64,000 bases of DNA from Natronorubrum aibiense. GTDB lineage: Archaea; Halobacteriota; Halobacteria; Halobacteriales; Natrialbaceae. This document shows positions 33,423 to 41,621 of this stretch, piece by piece; the stretch's first letter is position 1, and every line of letters begins with the position of its first letter. Made by a program: the position numbers and the translations under genes. The stretch covers positions 2,418,001 through 2,482,000 of the forward strand of contig NZ_CP045488.1 of NCBI RefSeq assembly GCF_009392895.1, in the 5' to 3' direction. The notes beneath the pieces were generated by a model. That model saw only the letters and a program-made list of their open reading frames with translations, was not told where the DNA came from and did not search any database.

Positions 33423-34126
33423 ATGGACGACCATGGGGAGCCTTCCCGGGATGACGCGTTGCCCGGCCACCACTCACGTCACGGTGGGCACGACGGATCC
33501 GAAGACGGGCAGGAACCGGCCGGCGACGAGCGAAACGAGTCGCGCGTCGAACAGTCAGTGTTCGAGACGGAGGCCGAAGACGCCGAGGAGGCCGAACGGG
33601 CGGTCGACGAACAGCACGGACGCGGGGCGGAGCACGGACCTATCCGTGGCGGCCACGACGGCAACGGCACTCATAACGGAGATGGCGGGATGCACGAGAG
33701 ACACGAACAACTGTTTCGGCGACGGTTTTTCGTCTCGACCCTGCTCTCGATTCCCGTCTTGCTGTACAGCGAGACGCTGCAGACGTGGCTCGGCTTCTCG
33801 ATGCCGGTGTTTCCCGGCAGCGAGTGGATCACCCCCGTCTTCGCGGTGATCGTCTTCGCCTACGGTGGCGTACCGTTCCTTCGGATGGCCGTCCCCGAAC
33901 TCGAGGACCGCACGCCGGGGATGATGACGCTGATTTCGATGGCGATCACCGTCGCGTTCGTCTACAGTCTGGCGAGCATCCTCGTGCCGACCCAGTCGGC
34001 GTTCTTCTGGGAACTGGTGACACGGTGATCGTCGCGATCAATGCCCAGTTCCTCCGTCGAGTCGATCTCGACCTCTCGGATCTGCCGGGCGTATCCCCGC
34101 CACAGGAACCACAGCCAGCAGACTGA
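33423..34126 (+). pseudogene. copB: Copper-translocating P-type ATPase (CopB-like), internal deletion
   Basis: The first 200 codons read as the start of a CopB-type ATPase: a His/Gly/Glu-rich tail, then [79 protein letters not shown] and FFWELVT. The frame stops at TGA 34026-34028. Immediately after, in another frame, [18 protein letters not shown] is the typical C-terminal end of such ATPases. The phosphorylation (DKTGT), phosphatase and ATP-binding domains, about 500 residues, are missing. A single deletion joining at about 34015-34025 explains it. The protein cannot pump; the locus is a remnant. Confidence 0.85.
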
Positions 34127-34369
34127 CAGACGGATCCCCGCCTATCCGTCCGGTCAGTCGCTAACTGGTCACCTCGAGTCGGACTCCGATCTATGATTGA
34201 CGGGCCTCGAGTCCCAACAGTTATGTGAATACTGCACTATACTATATTCGATGAGCCGTCAGGAACACGACCGCCGCCCGCGTTGTTCGCCCGCAGCTGG
34301 GTTCGACCGGTCCAGCAACTTCACGGCCGATCCGATACCCGTGTCCGCACGCACTGCTCGGGTCGCGCA

Positions 34370-35425
34370 ATGACGCTGTACGATCGGCTCGCTGACCTCC
34401 CGCTGACGATCGAAACCTCGGAGCGGACCAGCCGTCGCCGCGAGACGGCGAGCGAGGGGACCCGCGTCACGTCAACGTTCGTCCTGCTTTCGGGGACGGA
34501 GTTCGGTGCTGGCGAGGACGTGACCCACGAGGTCGTCGACCACGAAGCGCTGCCCGAGCCCCCGGTGTTCGACTTCGCGGGCGAGTACACGGTCGACGAA
34601 TTCTCTCGGTCGCTCGAGGCCGTCGATCTCTTCCCGACGAAGCCGCCCGAGCGCGAGGTGTCGCGACACTACCGTCGCTGGGCGCTCGAGAGCGCCGCGC
34701 TCGATCTGGCACTCAAGCAAAACGACACGACACTCGCGGCGCGACTCGATCGCACGCGGTCACCGGTTCGGTTCGTCGCCAGCGCCCCGGTCCCGGACGG
34801 CGATCCGACGCGGGTCGAATCGATCCTCGCAGTCAACTCCGCCTGCGAGTTCAAGCTGTCGCCGACCGCAGCGTGGTCTGCGGACACAGTCGAAACGCTC
34901 GCAGCGACTGATGCCGTCCGCGTGCTCGACCTGCAAGACCAGTGTGCGGAATCGACAGACGATTCCCAGCCGGCTCCCGAACGCTATCAGCGGGTGCTCG
35001 AGGCGTTCCCCGACGCCATCGTCGAGGATCCGGCCGTCTCCGACGACGTCCGACCGCTGCTTCGAGCGAACGCGGATCGTCTCTCGTGGGACGCCCCGAT
35101 ACACGGGGTCGAAGACCTTCGCTCGCGGCCGTTCCCGCCACGCTGGTGTACCATTACACCATCGCGTTTCGGCACGGTCCGTTCACTCCTCGAGACCATC
35201 GAGTACTGTCTCGACCACGGGATCAGGATGTACGGCGGCGGCCAATCGGAACTCTGTGTCGGACGTGGCCATATCCAGCTGCTCGCCTCGCTGTTTTACC
35301 CCGACGGGCCGAACGACGTCGCGCCGCGGTCGTACAACGAGCCCGCAGTGCGAACGGAACTGCGCGCCAGTCCGCTCGAGCCACCTGAAATTCTGACGGG
35401 GCTGGAGTGGAAAGACATCGAGTGA
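34370..35425 (+). CDS. Enolase-superfamily protein
   Basis: 351 residues from ATG 34370 (MTLYDRLADLPLTIETSERT); upstream codons are open but unlike protein. Barrel-like features of the enolase/mandelate racemase superfamily: FKLSPTAAW, VRVLDLQDQ (metal ligand 1), FPDAIVEDPAV (ligand 2), LSWDAPIHG (ligand 3) and MYGGGQSELCVGRGHIQLLA. The segment TITPSRFGTVRSLLETIEYC has Thr where the acid-base Lys of 'iKPSRFG' is expected, so activity may be altered. Substrate unknown; these haloarchaeal members are not assigned to a pathway I know. Stands alone. Confidence 0.7.
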   Translation: MTLYDRLADLPLTIETSERTSRRRETASEGTRVTSTFVLLSGTEFGAGEDVTHEVVDHEALPEPPVFDFAGEYTVDEFSRSLEAVDLFPTKPPEREVSRHYRRWALESAALDLALKQNDTTLAARLDRTRSPVRFVASAPVPDGDPTRVESILAVNSACEFKLSPTAAWSADTVETLAATDAVRVLDLQDQCAESTDDSQPAPERYQRVLEAFPDAIVEDPAVSDDVRPLLRANADRLSWDAPIHGVEDLRSRPFPPRWCTITPSRFGTVRSLLETIEYCLDHGIRMYGGGQSELCVGRGHIQLLASLFYPDGPNDVAPRSYNEPAVRTELRASPLEPPEILTGLEWKDIE

Positions 35426-35483
35426 GCGTCGCTCAACTGGCCCTCGAGCGGCGTCCGATACTACGGGCCGAATTCGACGGGCC

Positions 35484-36047
35484 TTACGAACGGAACGCCG
35501 TGATCGCGGTTCGCAGACACCGTTTCGCCTGCCCGGCGTGACACCGGAGCGTGGCTCGAATCCCGTCGTAGGTGTTCCCGAGTAAGTTGCCGAAGTAGAT
35601 CGTTCGAACGAACGCTTGTATATCGGCGGCCGTCTCCGGACCGTACGTTTCTCGCAGTTCGGCGACGGCGTCTCGACCGGGGCACTCGTTCGTCTCGGCG
35701 TAGCGCTGGGCGAACAGCAGCGCCGGGCGTTCTGCCGCCGTGACGACACCGTCGACGTCTCGCTCGAGCAACTGTTCGATCGTCTCTTCGTCCATTCCGG
35801 CCTCGAGCGCGAGGTCGGTGTGATACCGCGAACAGTACTGACACTCGTTGATCGAGGTCACGGCTAGCATGATCTTCTCCGCGAACTGGGTGTCGACCCT
35901 GTTGGCTTTCTGCGCACGGACGAGCCGCGGCAGGTTTCGGAGAAACCGACCGAGTCCGACGACGAACGAGGTGGCCGTGAACGTCTTCTTTCGGAACTCG
36001 TCACATCCTCCTGACCGACATTGCTTGGTTATGGACACAATGCACAT
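35484..36047 (-). CDS. AhpD-like / carboxymuconolactone decarboxylase family protein
   Basis: 187 residues if started at ATG 36047; the frame is open to 36095, and a TATA-like CTTATAATT (36068-36060) would even allow GTG 36038. Helical protein with the AhpD redox motif EC-QY-CSRYH (Cys69, Cys72, His76), preceded by FAEKIMLAVTSINECQYC and followed by GNLLGNTYDGIRATL. AhpD-type proteins reduce peroxiredoxins or act on peroxides. Extra cysteines near the N-terminus (KQCRSGGCDE) are unusual. It lies alone, convergent with the enolase-like gene. Confidence 0.8.
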   Translation of the reverse strand: MCIVSITKQCRSGGCDEFRKKTFTATSFVVGLGRFLRNLPRLVRAQKANRVDTQFAEKIMLAVTSINECQYCSRYHTDLALEAGMDEETIEQLLERDVDGVVTAAERPALLFAQRYAETNECPGRDAVAELRETYGPETAADIQAFVRTIYFGNLLGNTYDGIRATLRCHAGQAKRCLRTAITAFRS

Positions 36048-36152
36048 TACTAATGCATCAATTATAAGCGAACTGGAGTCGGTCCGCTCGATCAATCGGT
36101 GGAGTCCGCACTCGAGACAGTTGTCCTGTCGGGAGAAGTGAGCCGCCGAAAC

Positions 36153-36953
36153 CTACAGATCGATGCCGCCGTTGACGTCGATCACTTCGCCGGTAATGTA
36201 GCCGGACTGCTCGGTCGCAAGGTAGCGCGCGAGGCTGGCGATTTCGTCGACTGCCGCGAAGCGCTCGAGTGGGATGTCCTCGCGCAGGCCGTCTTGAATC
36301 TTGTCCGGGATGGCTTCGACCATCTCCGTGCGCGTAAAGCCGGGGGCGATGCAGTTCGCCGTCGTGCCGGTGCCCGCCAACTCGAGTGCGAGCGAACGGG
36401 TAAAGCCGAAGAGGCCGCTTTTGGCCGCGGCGTAGTTGGCCTGACCGACGTTGCCCTGCTTGCCGATCACGCTCGAGATGTTGATGATCCGGCCGTGATC
36501 GACGGTCTCGAGGTCGTCGTAGAACGCCTTCGTACAGTTGAACGTACCGTGAAGCGAAACGTCGAAGACGCGATGCCAGTCCTCAGCGGTCATGTTGGCG
36601 AACGTGCAGTCGGCCGTAATCCCCGCGTTGTTGACCAGCACGTCGATCGGACCGAACTCGTCGTGAACGGCGTCACTCATCGCCTCGACGTCGGCGCGGT
36701 CGGTGACGTCGGCTTGGACCGGGTGGCCCGTCCCGTCGGCGTCGCTGTCGGTAATCGAATCGGCGACCGCGTGAGCGTCCCCCTCCGAGGAACGATAGTT
36801 GACGATGACGGTTGCGCCGTGACGGCCCAGTTCACGGGCGATTCCACGGCCGATTCCGCGCGACGCACCGGTCACCAGACACGTTCGACCCGAAAGCGGT
36901 TGTCGTGGCGGCAGTTCCAACTCGGTTGGTTTCGTGGTGATCGTTGCGTTCAT
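36153..36953 (-). CDS. phaB: Acetoacetyl-CoA reductase-type short-chain dehydrogenase
   Basis: 266 residues from ATG 36953. Rossmann motif TGASRGIG (28-35), NNAGIT, catalytic Ser in NISSVIGKQGNVGQANYAAAKSG with Tyr-x3-Lys, and the C-terminal SGYITGEVIDVNGGIDL typical of PhaB/FabG reductases. PhaB reduces acetoacetyl-CoA to 3-hydroxybutyryl-CoA for polyhydroxyalkanoate, a polymer made by many haloarchaea. It is the third gene of an operon behind two small DNA-binding-type proteins and overlaps the second by four bases. FabG-like use elsewhere cannot be excluded; no PHA synthase is in the window. Confidence 0.85.
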   Translation of the reverse strand: MNATITTKPTELELPPRQPLSGRTCLVTGASRGIGRGIARELGRHGATVIVNYRSSEGDAHAVADSITDSDADGTGHPVQADVTDRADVEAMSDAVHDEFGPIDVLVNNAGITADCTFANMTAEDWHRVFDVSLHGTFNCTKAFYDDLETVDHGRIINISSVIGKQGNVGQANYAAAKSGLFGFTRSLALELAGTGTTANCIAPGFTRTEMVEAIPDKIQDGLREDIPLERFAAVDEIASLARYLATEQSGYITGEVIDVNGGIDL

Positions 36954-37549
36954 TGGTGGCCTCCCAGCCGTGTCGGCTGCTCGGGAGTGGTGCGTTCGGT
37001 GAGCGGTTCTGAGTCGGACGGTTCGACTGCGGACAGCCACTCGTCGACGGTGTAGGTCCGCTCGTCGTCCGTCTGCGGGTGTTCCGTGTACGGAACGACG
37101 CCGCGAAGCGTCTCCTCGCCCGTCTCGTCGTCATCCTCGTAGATCGCAAGCGAGATGAACGGCACCCGCAGTCGTTCGCGTGAGTCGTCACAGTCGGACT
37201 CGAGCAGCGACTGCTGGACCTCTCGTCGACGGAACGCCGGCTCGAGCGAATGGCCATGTTGGGCAGCCCAGCGCTCGAACTCGCAGACGAGTTCGTCACG
37301 TGTCGTCGGCCGGTCGTCGTCGGCTGCATCGACGGTATGACACTCGGGCGGCCAGTGGGTGCTCCGATAGGCGTCGATCTGCCCGGCATCGGAGAGTCGC
37401 CGGAGCCGTTCGACGACGTCGTTGATCGCCCCGGTAACGTTCGTCGGGGTCGTCGGCCGCACGTAGCAGTCGATCCGAAGGCTCGCCTCCGAATCGAGGT
37501 CGACAGCAGGTGACGTCGTCGCTAGATACTCATTGACCGACATAGCCAC
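36950..37549 (-). CDS. HTH-domain protein in the phaB operon
   Basis: 199 residues (ATG 37549; ATG 37543 is also possible). Opens with SLRIDCYVRPTTPTNVTGAI and NDVVERLRRLSDAGQIDAYR, contains WPPECHTVD and EFERWAAQHGHSLEPAFRRR, and ends with VPFISLAIYEDD, LRGVVPYTEHP and TYTVDEWLSAVE. This pattern recurs in haloarchaeal HTH-domain proteins of unknown target. Its stop overlaps the phaB ATG and its start overlaps the end of the upstream 72-codon regulator, so all three are cotranscribed. Possibly an autogenous regulator of PHA metabolism. Confidence 0.65.
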   Translation of the reverse strand: MAMSVNEYLATTSPAVDLDSEASLRIDCYVRPTTPTNVTGAINDVVERLRRLSDAGQIDAYRSTHWPPECHTVDAADDDRPTTRDELVCEFERWAAQHGHSLEPAFRRREVQQSLLESDCDDSRERLRVPFISLAIYEDDDETGEETLRGVVPYTEHPQTDDERTYTVDEWLSAVEPSDSEPLTERTTPEQPTRLGGHQ

Positions 37550-37748
37550 CCTCCGTTCGCCGTGCGAGATCCTTCGAGACGAGCGACTCGAGAACGGATA
37601 ACAGCGTTAGCTTCGGGAGTGCCAACAACTCCTGGAGTTCCGTCACCGTCGGCTCCTCCAACACGAGGAGGGAGAGATAGACCAGTTTCGTCTGTGGCGA
37701 CATGAGATCGTCCGGAACGGTGAACTGTTGTGTACTCGTGGACATCAT
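37530..37748 (-). CDS. MarR-like small winged-helix regulator
   Basis: 72 residues from ATG 37748 (or ATG 37745, MSTSTQQFTVPDDLMSPQTK). A single winged helix: KLVYLSLLVLEEPTVTELQE, LLALPKLTLLSVLESLVSKD, LARRTEGGYVGQ. A TATA-like TTTATATG (about 37779-37772) lies 26 bases upstream, so the mRNA is leaderless. The longer open frame to 38054 is not coding. First gene of the HTH-HTH-phaB operon and a good candidate for its regulator. Confidence 0.75.
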   Translation of the reverse strand: MMSTSTQQFTVPDDLMSPQTKLVYLSLLVLEEPTVTELQELLALPKLTLLSVLESLVSKDLARRTEGGYVGQ

Positions 37749-38054
37749 CCATGGGAGATGCCAACGAACGATCATATAAAGCTGACTGAGCCATGCGCAC
37801 AAATGCCACATGAGTGCCAGCGGGCGATACGACCACGGAGTTGTACCACGGAACAGTATAGCGGCACGATTCTCCGCAAATCGGCGTGTACAGGGACTCC
37901 AGACGGCGCACAAACGCAACTGAACTCGAGCCACGTGGTTGACTCGGGCGGTTCCCGCTCGAGCGACGAGCGCACGCACGGCCGACGGAGTTAGACAGTC
38001 GTCGTGGCCGTACGTGAGCGAACTGGTGACGACGTCGTCACCCGCCGGTTCCAC

Positions 38055-38357
38055 TTACATTCCCATGTCTTCGGCCGCCGTCGGGATCGGAAGGTCGTGC
38101 GGTGAGACGCCCAGCAGTTCCGCGGCGTGGTCGAGTGCCATGTCGAACCCGTAGTAGCGCTCGAGTTCGTCGCCGTCGGCAGTTGGGCGTACTTTCAGCA
38201 TCGCGTACCCCTCGCGGTTCTGCGCGATCGCAGCAGTCGCACCGGGACGGGCCGTCGACGTCTCGCCGATCGCTGCGAACTCGAGAAGTCGTTCCGTCTC
38301 GGTTTCGTCGTAGCTCGCCGTGATACCGTCCGCTTCGGCCGTTCGATCGTCGGTCAT
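38055..38357 (-). CDS. Small haloarchaeal protein (DUF7111-like)
   Basis: 100 residues. The second half GYAMLKVRPTADGDELERYY and GFDMALDHAAELLGVSPHDL with the end MGM is a strongly conserved haloarchaeal pattern that I recall as DUF7111. No membrane segment or catalytic motif. Divergent from the membrane metalloprotease gene, 95 bases apart. Function unknown. Confidence 0.7.
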   Translation of the reverse strand: MTDDRTAEADGITASYDETETERLLEFAAIGETSTARPGATAAIAQNREGYAMLKVRPTADGDELERYYGFDMALDHAAELLGVSPHDLPIPTAAEDMGM

Positions 38358-38451
38358 GGCTGGTACTCACGGATCGACGACCGGGAAGCTATCGGTTCCG
38401 GCACGGCACGAGCGCGGAACCGATACCGATTTTTTCGTTCCTTGAGAGGAT

Positions 38452-39375
38452 GTGGCCGTGAGCCGGACGGAGTCACCGAAGACGGCGCGACTGATCGCGA
38501 CGTTCCGCCAGACGCAGGCGGTCGCGATTCAGTGGGTCGTCGTCTCCGCGATCGGTTTTTTCGCCTTCGCCTACGGCTTCGGGCACGTTCTCGCAGCGAT
38601 TCGAGGGCGGCCGCTCGAGCCGATCATCATCTCGCCGTTCGCGCCGCCGGACGTGCTCGTCTGGCTCGCGATTTCGGGGGTGCTGGTCGCGCTCGTCGTC
38701 GTTCCACACGAGTTGCTCCACGGGGTGGTCATGGCCTACTATGGCGCCGAACCGGAGTACGGTGTCGGCGTGTCACACTTCGTCTTGCCGTACGCGTACG
38801 CGAAAACACGGACGACGAGTTACACGCGAAATCAGATGCTCGCCGCCCTGCTCGCGCCGTTCGTGGGGATTACGGCCGTCGGACTCGTAGCGATGGTCGT
38901 CTATCCGAGCCCGCTGGTGCTCGTCCCGCTCGCAGCCAACGCTGCTGGCTCGATCGGTGATCTCTGGATGGCCGCCGTTCTGTTACAGTATCCGGCCGAC
39001 GTCCGCGTCGCACCGCTGCCCGACGCCGACGTACAGGGCTTTGGCATCTATGGCTCGAGCGACCGTGATCGTCGCTTCCCGGGTGCACGCGTCATCTCGA
39101 CGGTCGTCACCGGCGCGGTCGGCACCCTCTCGGTGCTGTCGATCGTGCTCGTTGGCTGGGTGTTGGTGTCGCTCGCCGTCGGGTCGGGAACCGTCGTGAT
39201 CGGCGATCCGAACGGGGGCTGGCTCCTCTTTCGACACGAACGCCACGCCCACGGCGCTGTCCACCTCGAGGTCGGCGCGACGCTCGTACTCGCCGTGACA
39301 ACGCTCGGCGGCCTCGGCTGGGCGCTCGTCCGAGCGGGGTATCGAGCGCTCGTCGCGGCGACGACCCGGTCGTAA
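38452..39375 (+). CDS. DUF3267-type integral-membrane metalloprotease
   Basis: 307 residues from GTG 38452 (GTG 38458 also possible). The zinc motif HELLH is in VVPHELLHGVVMAYYGAEPE inside or beside the third hydrophobic segment, with at least five further hydrophobic segments. SNAAGSIGDLWMAAVLLQYP-like NAAGSIGDLW supplies the typical third-ligand region 'N..GS.gDl'. This fits the DUF3267 putative zincin/intramembrane peptidase family. Substrate unknown. Separated by about 50 bases from a PadR regulator on the same strand. Confidence 0.82.
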   Translation: MAVSRTESPKTARLIATFRQTQAVAIQWVVVSAIGFFAFAYGFGHVLAAIRGRPLEPIIISPFAPPDVLVWLAISGVLVALVVVPHELLHGVVMAYYGAEPEYGVGVSHFVLPYAYAKTRTTSYTRNQMLAALLAPFVGITAVGLVAMVVYPSPLVLVPLAANAAGSIGDLWMAAVLLQYPADVRVAPLPDADVQGFGIYGSSDRDRRFPGARVISTVVTGAVGTLSVLSIVLVGWVLVSLAVGSGTVVIGDPNGGWLLFRHERHAHGAVHLEVGATLVLAVTTLGGLGWALVRAGYRALVAATTRS

Positions 39376-39423
39376 CGACCGCGAAACCGTAACGCTCGAG
39401 CGTCCCTCGAACCGACGACTGGT

Positions 39424-39723
39424 ATGTCCAAGTGGCTCCAAAGCGGCCGCCGTCGCGACGTCTGCATCCTGCTCGCTGGGTCGGCTGATGGCGAACTACG
39501 TGGCCAGCAGCTGAAATCGCGCCTCGAGTCGCACTACGATGACCACCTCGAACCGAAATCGTTCTACGGGTCGTTGTCGGCGCTCGTCGACGCGGGACTC
39601 GTCGAGAAACGAACGGACGGGATCCACGACGTCTACGCGCTCACGGAGGGTGGTGAACGTCGGTTGCGAGCGCACTACAACTGGATGCGTGCGTGTCTCG
39701 ACGGCGACGCGGATTCTGATTAG
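39424..39723 (+). CDS. PadR family transcription regulator
   Basis: 99 residues. A winged helix with PadR features: LLAGSADGELRGQQLKSRLE, HLEPKSFYGSLSALVDAGLV, EKRTDGIHDVYALTEGGERR. PadR proteins repress nearby genes until a ligand binds. It could regulate the upstream metalloprotease (same strand) or itself. Length is short, without the C-terminal dimerisation helix domain beyond RAHYNWMRACLDG. Confidence 0.85.
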   Translation: MSKWLQSGRRRDVCILLAGSADGELRGQQLKSRLESHYDDHLEPKSFYGSLSALVDAGLVEKRTDGIHDVYALTEGGERRLRAHYNWMRACLDGDADSD

Positions 39724-39878
39724 TCCATCGACAGGTCACGAGAGCGGTGAGTGTCGGTGCGAAACACGTCCGTTGGCACCGCCTGCAGCGACACAGACGG
39801 CTTTTGTCGTCCGAAAATGGAATATCCCGCCGGGACCGGGGTGTTTTTCCGGGATGGGAACAAAGTGAAACCGAGTAG

Positions 39879-40925
39879 ATGACCACGGGCCAGCCCGAAT
39901 TCACAACTGACGCCGACCTGGAGTGGTGTTACGACGCGGTTCACGGCGTCTCGCGGACTTTCTCGATCACTATCGATCGGCTCGAGGAGCCGATGGCGAG
40001 ACACATCTGTATCGGATACCTCCTCTGTCGTGTCGCAGACACGATCGAAGACGCGGGACACATCCCGCCGGACGCGCAGACCGAGTTGCTCACGACGTAC
40101 GACCAGTTACTCGACCCGGAGACGGACCAGTCCGTCTCGGCGTTTATGAACGACCTCGAGCCGTGGATCCCCGACGAACGGACCGACGACTGGGACGTCG
40201 TCGCCGAGACCCCGCGCGTGTTGCGCACGTTCGAATCTCTCGATGAGGAACCGCGGGAGATCATGCGCGAGCCCGTCCGCGAACTCGTCGACGGGATGGC
40301 GATGTTCACGGACCGCTACGCCGACGAAGGGGGACTGCGCCTGCAGACGCTCGAGGAACTCGAGGAGTACTGCTGGTACGCTGCTGGCACCGTCGGCACG
40401 CTAATCACGGGGCTGGTCGCTCGGGGTGCCTCCCAGAAGCGTGCCACCGAACTGCGAGAAAACGCCCGCTCGTTCGCACTCCTGTTGCAGCTGGTCAACA
40501 TCGCGAAAGACGTCGAGTCGGATTATCACGACGAGAACAACGTCTATCTCCCAGCGGAGTGGCTCGAAGCGGAGGACGTCGACGTCGAACAGGTTACCGA
40601 CGCGGACAACCACGGCGGCGTCACGAACGTCATCAAGCGCGTGACGAACCGAGCCGAAACCTACCTCGACGACGCCCACCGCTATCTCGAGGTCGTCCCC
40701 GAGACACACGGCAACCGCCTCTCGGCGTGGGCGATTCCGTACCTGCTTGCGGTCGGGACGATGCGCGAACTCCGTGAACGGCCGGAAGACGTCGTCCGCG
40801 AGGGCGACGTCAAGGTCTCACGATCGGAGGTATATGCGCTCTTGCAGACGTTCGAGGACGACGTGTCCCGGTCGACGCTTGCCGATCTCCGCAAGGAAAT
40901 GGCGGAGAAACCACTCCATCAGTGA
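39879..40925 (+). CDS. Squalene/phytoene synthase family protein
   Basis: 348 residues from ATG 39879. First Asp-rich motif LLCRVADTIEDAG (Asp54 to Asp58) and second NIAKDVESDYHDENNVYLP bind the diphosphate-magnesium of two prenyl diphosphates; VSRTFSITIDRL near the start and GLVARG and RSFALLLQLVNI in the middle fit the head-to-head synthase fold. The opening and the second motif look more like squalene synthase than phytoene synthase, consistent with haloarchaeal membrane squalene. Cytosolic with a hydrophobic C-terminal helix (LSAWAIPYLLAVGTMRELRE). No carotenoid genes are adjacent. Confidence 0.85.
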   Translation: MTTGQPEFTTDADLEWCYDAVHGVSRTFSITIDRLEEPMARHICIGYLLCRVADTIEDAGHIPPDAQTELLTTYDQLLDPETDQSVSAFMNDLEPWIPDERTDDWDVVAETPRVLRTFESLDEEPREIMREPVRELVDGMAMFTDRYADEGGLRLQTLEELEEYCWYAAGTVGTLITGLVARGASQKRATELRENARSFALLLQLVNIAKDVESDYHDENNVYLPAEWLEAEDVDVEQVTDADNHGGVTNVIKRVTNRAETYLDDAHRYLEVVPETHGNRLSAWAIPYLLAVGTMRELRERPEDVVREGDVKVSRSEVYALLQTFEDDVSRSTLADLRKEMAEKPLHQ

Positions 40926-41008
40926 CGGCACTATCGGTACTTGTCGACTCGGTTGCTCGCTGCGAACTCCGTCAGAAGCTATAACATCGCTCCGTTCGAT
41001 TACCCTTC

Positions 41009-41302
41009 ATGTGTCGGGAAACAAAGCGTGAACCCGCGTGGGTGTCGGCGATTCGGCTGGCGTTTCTCCGAGGACAGGTCACCGTCGACGGCGTGATGGA
41101 CGAGGCGAACCTCCCCACCGGGTACGAACGGACCGTCCAAGACGTTCTGTCGACGATGGCCGACCGCCGACTCCTCGAGTCGGTCGGCGAGACGGGCGAT
41201 CGGTACGTTCCCGGTCCGGTCCTCATCGAATCCGGCCGGTTCGACCTAGATTACACCAAAGCCTCCGACGGTGGGGCCCACCGATGGCACTCGAGCGGAT
41301 AG
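41009..41302 (+). CDS. Small HTH-like haloarchaeal protein
   Basis: 97 residues from ATG 41009. The segment SAIRLAFLRGQVTVDGVMDE, ANLPTGYERTVQDVLSTMAD, RRLLESVGETGDRYVPGPVL has the rhythm of a winged helix (helix, helix-turn-helix, wing). No family recognised with confidence. It lies alone between the synthase and the AbrB-type gene and could regulate either. Confidence 0.55.
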   Translation: MCRETKREPAWVSAIRLAFLRGQVTVDGVMDEANLPTGYERTVQDVLSTMADRRLLESVGETGDRYVPGPVLIESGRFDLDYTKASDGGAHRWHSSG

Positions 41303-41449
41303 CCAGGTTTCCGTCTCTCCCATTCTCGAGTTCTGGTTTTGACGTCGTCTCGATCGCAGCGGCTGGGCACCTTCCAGAACTGCGACAGTACGATGGCTGA
41401 AATTTGTATAGCGTAAACTATGTAGTGACTACGAGTGTAGCCGCTGTCA

Positions 41450-41602
41450 ATGGGCACGCTTACGGATACGAAAATCTCCTCGAAGAATCTGACAACAGTG
41501 CCGAAACCGGTTCGAAACTTCCTCGATGTCGGTGCCGGCGACCGAGTCGAGTGGCACGTTGAGGACGGCCAGATCGTCGTCAAAAAACACGACAGCGACT
41601 AG
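41450..41602 (+). CDS. AbrB/SpoVT-type DNA-binding protein, 50 residues
   Basis: A 50-codon frame, MGTLTDTKISSKNLTTVPKP then VRNFLDVGAGDRVEWHVEDG then QIVVKKHDSD, ending in TAG 41600-41602. The pattern 'T.S.K.lTTvPK.VR..L.v..GD.veW....g.i.v.k' is the swapped-hairpin AbrB/MazE fold, usually a dimeric DNA-binding antitoxin or regulator. Its ATG is about 40 bases after TATA-like GTATAG, and a GTAGT-G-ACTAC inverted repeat (41422-41432) sits upstream, possibly its own operator. No toxin gene is adjacent. It converges on mocA. Confidence 0.85.
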   Translation: MGTLTDTKISSKNLTTVPKPVRNFLDVGAGDRVEWHVEDGQIVVKKHDSD

Positions 41603-41621
41603 TCCTACAGACGCGACCGTT

